NCBI GenBank assembly: GCA_024734555.1
Contig: JANPWX010000247.1
Coordinates: 1,800,907-1,864,906 of the forward strand
Origin: Trochalopteron elliotii
Lineage: Eukaryota; Chordata; Aves; Passeriformes; Leiothrichidae
DNA: 64,000 bases
Reading direction: 5' to 3'
Shown: positions 59,771 through 64,000 of the stretch, piece after piece
Layout of the letters: each line of letters starts with the position of its first letter
How positions within the stretch are numbered: the stretch's first letter is position 1
Notes under the pieces: model-generated
The model's database searches: none
Told to the model about the DNA's origin: nothing
The model's input: the letters and a program-made list of their open reading frames with translations, nothing else
Position numbers and translations under genes: made by a program

Positions 59771-62700
59771 AGCATCTACTGCTTTTACTGCTACAAGGGA
59801 TTAGTTGCAGAGGGAGGAAGAATGATGTAGAGAAAAGCCTACAAAGTAAGCATAATAGTAAGCAAAAAGGAAGTAATGTTTGGGGCAAACAATTTCTCTT
59901 TTGCACCAATTCCCCACATTCACTTCAGCTGATTTAATGAGTAGTAATATTATAGAAAGCCCAGCCTACAGATAAAGGGTATTTTACAAGTAATGCCACT
60001 GATTAAAATAAACTCCAGGCATTGTAGTTAACAGCTGTATTAATCCCTTTCTGCATCACTGTTCCTAATATAAATCAAACATCATACAGAGATAGCTTAG
60101 ACTAATTATTGCTAATGATCTGAGCTGTTTGCCTGACTCCACTTATAATATATTAGTATTACAGTGAGAGGGAACCAATAACAAATTAGTTTAATTACAC
60201 CATTTCATTTTAACCTTTAAGAGACACATTTTGCTTTTTTATGATTTCAATTATGTTGTACTATGTTGTATTACTTGAAAAAGAAAAATAATTATTGCAG
60301 TACAGAAACAAGAATTAAGTTTGTTTCATAAGGATTTACTTTAGAAAAAGATACTGTGCTGGAGAAAAGTTTCCTTTGCAAATAACAGCAGGAGCTTATT
60401 GTTTCAAGTTCAGCTCTACATTCGGTGTAGGAAAACTGCCTGTTTTCTTCTAATAGGAAAATTCTATAACCCTAATTAGTTACTTAGTAGAACATGTCAA
60501 CATTTTACAGTGCCTTTTAAGTAAAAATGAATCTTGCACACATGAAATTGCAGGCTTCAAGACATATGGTATGGTCTTTTTTCTAGCACTCCTCTCTACT
60601 ACTATCAGAAATATATAATGATGAATAAAGACCCAACCATCTCCTGCTTTCTCACAAATAAGAAATAGAATGATGAAAAAACAGAAAGGCTTCAGAGCCA
60701 AAACATGATGAATAAAGTGAATTTGTTCAGAGAACAGCTTTCAGATTTAGAATTAGAGGTATTCTGGCTTTTCAGTTCATGAAGTTACTATTTTGCATGG
60801 TGTAAACCAAGATATTTTTCCACATGACTTCTTCATTGTTTCAGCACTGTGGGAAAGCCCCTTTAACTAGCAGTTTCTGGGTTATCCTGACTGAGTTTTT
60901 ATCACAAATGGGTAACCCTCCACTAGGCTGAGGAGTGTATACTTGCATACCACTTTTCTGCCTGAAGGGTGGCTGATTCTGCTTCCTGTTTGGCTTGCTT
61001 CCAACTTTCTGTTTTACCTTTAGCCAATACAAAGAATAGATGCTGGAGAGTTCTTCCAAAATTGAAATGAGGTGTATATTTGCATCAAATTCCACCTATT
61101 GGCTGATACACTCAAACTGCAATCACACTTTTGAACCAAGATGAAAAAGAAAAAAAACAACAACCCTCCAAAAACCTGTCTCAGAAGGGAGGATGTCTTC
61201 CTTTTTCTGAGAAAAAATTAGGTTTATCCCTGTTCCACTATGAGTAGGCCATATTCAACCCAGTGGGCAGAAACTTTCCTTTGTACCTATAGAACAAGGT
61301 GTGCAAAATGCAGCTCTGGGATATTATTTGTTTCCTCACATAAACTTCAACAACAGAATAAAGAGAATGGCAAAGATGAGGTCAAGAACCATGAATGTTG
61401 TTAGTGTTGATGGGGTTTAAAGGGGAAAGCAGAAGCTCAGTATTGTGCCCTCAGGTAATCCCTCTACATCTTGTTGATTTGTCTTTACCAGAGTCCATCA
61501 CATGTTCATGGCTGCCTTTGTCTCTTTGTCCCTTTTATTAGAGTTGATATTTGGAGCAAAGCAGGTAATGGGGAGGTGGTGAGATAAAAAAAAAAATGAG
61601 GTGGGGCAATGTGGAGAAAGTGTGGAAAACCACAAAGTTTGGACAAAAACTGGGGTTATGAGAAGGAAAAAGCGGAAGAAAAAAATATTTGTGAATACAA
61701 ATGTGATGAACTTCAAAAAAAGATGTAGGCTGCAGAGGAGCACGTTGACAATGTCCTAGCTGTCCATTTTAAGATGAGGTATTGTCTTCAATGTAAATGA
61801 AAAGAAGGAAAATCCAGTAAGAACTAACTATGGAAAGCAAGTAAAGTCTAATAAATGCAAGTTCTAGGCAGGGAATCAGGCAGGAAAAGGGTGTGATGAA
61901 GAATTAGAATAGGAAATGTGACAGATAAGAGAATTCAGACTTTGTTTCCGGTATGAATTGTTTAGAAATAGGAGGGGTTGCCTCTGTAACCCTGTATTTT
62001 CATGGCTTGGATTTTTCATACATTGCATCAGTCAGTTTTCTACAGTAAGTAACTGCAGTTATGTCCTCTAGCAGACACCTTTAGAAAAGGGTGTCCATTT
62101 AGGCTAGTTCAAGGTTAGTTTATTTTACTCAACGTAAGACTCCTTCAACTAATGTTTTATATATTGCTTATGGACTGCTCATCATAATTATGGCTGATGT
62201 ATGGAGGGGAAAAGAGATACTCCTCTGATCTCAGGGAAGATGGTTGTGAGAAATAACTCAGAAGAATTCATCATAGTACAAAATTACCTACATATTTCAG
62301 CTGAGATTAGTGTCCTCGTGAGCAACTTCATATTTGCATAGTTGACCTGCAGGTTAGACCTGCTCAGACAGTAGCATGTTTGTGCATTTCACATTACCAA
62401 AACACTTTCTAGGTTTTAAAGTTATTAGTCAGCATTCACATACTCACTTTACCTTTTTCCTCATCCCTGACTGGTTCCAAGTTTGTATATACTTTTGCCT
62501 GGTTCGCTCGATGTGGAGAGCCAATATTCCAAATTGCACACAACAATTGTTGATTTCACATGTACACAAACACACAAAGGTCTTCATATACTTCAGAGAC
62601 TGGAGCACGGCCCCTCTTATGGTGTTTGCATTAGTTAAACACTGTAAATGTTCCTGAATTTATATGCATTTAAAGCTTGCTAAGACAGTTGTTATTAAGG

Positions 62701-63100
62701 GTATAATTTCTACTGACATCTTTGGGAATTTTTAGGTCCAGACAGGCTGAAAGATCAGACTTTAGTCGGCATTTTTTTGCTGTGTATCTCACCAACAGCC
62801 GAAACTTTGCAAGGACATAAATGTATGTGCATAGGTCATTTGGTAAAGCACGCAGGGATTAAACCTCGAAAATATTTCCAAGCTGGATGAAAGCAAGATC
62901 AACAGAATTTTGTTAAGATATTTGCCATAATTGGAAAGGCTTAAAATAAACGATCATATGATTAAAAAAAGCAAGGATTGCCTGCTATTTGTTGTAACCC
63001 CTATTTCTGTAGTGCCCCTGTAGCCAGAGAAGCAGCTGTTCATTGCTGACATTCTCCCTGCCAGGCATTCCAACTCTCTGAGGTAATGGGCTACAAGCAT
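59771..63100. other. Intergenic or 5' intronic DNA, nothing recognised
   Basis: AT-rich and without exons, RNA genes or elements that I can name. If PTPN21 starts in the CpG island, this would be its first intron. Confidence 0.55.
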
Positions 63101-63594
63101 ACGGGCCTTCGCTTTAATTCTTTCAGCGTATCCTTCCGCATGGATAGAGCGAGGGGAACGCCTCCAGGAAAAGAAATTAAATGCACACACACAGAGGCAC
63201 ACAGGGACGGCCGATTTGAAAATATTCCTGAGAACGCAATTTGCGCTCATGCGGCACAGCGTCACATGAAAGAGGCCGCCTGAAGAGCTGGCTGGCACAG
63301 GTTTATTTTGTTGTAGTATTTTCTTCCACCCCCCCCAGCTCTTTACCCAGTGGAATGATATCCAGAGCAAGTTTTTTGAGACAGGAAGTGAGGAATGTTT
63401 TCACTATGAGTGATCTGAGAAGAAGGTGGGTTAGCCGAGATAGCAGCTGTTTGGGACAGGAGGAGCACAGTAAGTCAGTTCCCGAGGAATACAGATGAGA
63501 TGGCTCCGGGAGAAGAAGTCTTGGAGCGCTGGGGTTTTTTTTCGGCTACACGTTTGTGAAAGGAGACCCGGTGTCTTTGGATCGCTGTGCAAGG
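63100..63594 (+). promoter_or_regulatory. Candidate promoter and 5' non-coding exon ending at a splice donor
   Basis: A GC-richer patch with scattered CG pairs and an ETS-like CAGGAAGTG at about 63384. It ends in TGTGCAAG|gtaagg at 63594, a full consensus donor. No reading frame matches the start of PTPN21 (the expected neighbour), so if this is an exon it is 5'UTR. This is inference from composition and one splice site. Confidence 0.3.
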
Positions 63595-64000
63595 TAAGGG
63601 GAAAACAGCAGGCACAGTAAAAACATAGCGGGTGATCTTCTCTTCTGTATACCGTAAGGCTGAAGAGTTTCAACCTCTTAGTTTTTGAAAAGTAAATGGT
63701 TGAAATGGTTGTGGGTCTGTGCTTCTGGAGGTGGGCGAAGTTTGAGATATGCACTAACTGCTGCTCTCTCAGTCCAAGAGTCATGTCAAAGATTAACTGG
63801 TAAAACAAGGAGAGGGTGGAGTATTTTGATTACTTTTTTGACTGCCCAAATATCTCTGAAATAAAAGTGTATGTGTTTCAAGAATGTGAAGTAATAGGAA
63901 CCCTTTTTCACTATAATATATTGCAGTTTTATTTTGATTGCTGTCATTTATGCAGGCTATTTAAAAATATTTGTAAAGTAAAATGCTAATAATTGAGGGG
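63595..64000. other. Unassigned DNA at the right edge
   Basis: AT-rich, no exon or element seen. It would be intron if the donor at 63594 is real. Confidence 0.5.

Noticed and set aside
59193..59937. Several 80-167 codon open frames on both strands
   Set aside because: They lie within or at the edge of the LTR and are typical of its GC-rich, stop-poor repeats. No retroviral protein motif is seen.
62954..63370. 138-codon minus-strand open frame
   Set aside because: No known domain, no splice partners, and it runs against the only good splice donor nearby. It may be chance in a GC-richer patch.

Overview
The window is nuclear DNA from a bird, probably a perching bird or close relative. The evidence is AT-rich introns of 0.2-3.3 kb with GT-AG borders, CR1 LINE fragments, avian-type retroviral LTRs, and two vertebrate genes in their usual order. 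I see no bacterial genes, CRISPR array, tRNA or rRNA. It is a fragment of an assembly, with a 379-base run of N at 57993-58351 (first N at about 57993) inside a CpG-rich promoter.

Layout: (1) 1-6518 is intron of a plus-strand gene and holds nothing I can call coding. (2) 6519-25179 carries the last 15 coding exons of EML5 (echinoderm microtubule-associated protein-like 5): 634 complete codons plus the stop, equal to the third and last HELP-WD40 unit. It includes a 21-base microexon. (3) 25180 to about 33585 is EML5 3'UTR and/or downstream DNA, with several AATAAA signals. (4) 34455-57344, minus strand, carries 16 coding exons of ZC3H14 (the Nab2-like nuclear poly(A)-binding protein, also called MSUT2). 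They code for 718 residues, including the end of the N-terminal PWI-like domain, an acidic/NLS region and all five CCCH zinc fingers. Only the first coding exon (about 12 residues in the human protein) is missing, and it must lie in or next to the N gap. (5) 57690-58520 is a CpG-rich island around the gap, the likely ZC3H14 promoter. (6) About 58670-59770 is an avian LTR element on the minus strand. (7) 59771-64000 has no coding sequence that I recognise. A GC-richer patch at 63.1-63.6 kb ends in a consensus splice donor and could be a promoter and 5' exon of a plus-strand gene. From conserved vertebrate synteny that gene would be PTPN21.

EML5 and ZC3H14 point tail to tail, and their candidate poly(A) signals are about 300 bp apart. 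The two proteins are not known to share a pathway: EML5 is a cytoskeletal WD40 protein and ZC3H14 controls nuclear poly(A) tail length and RNA export. No new biological system was found. The points most worth checking are the EML5 microexon, the two-codon last exon and symmetric cassette exons of ZC3H14, the tail-to-tail 3' ends, the LTR beside the promoter, and the possible 5' exon at 63.6 kb.
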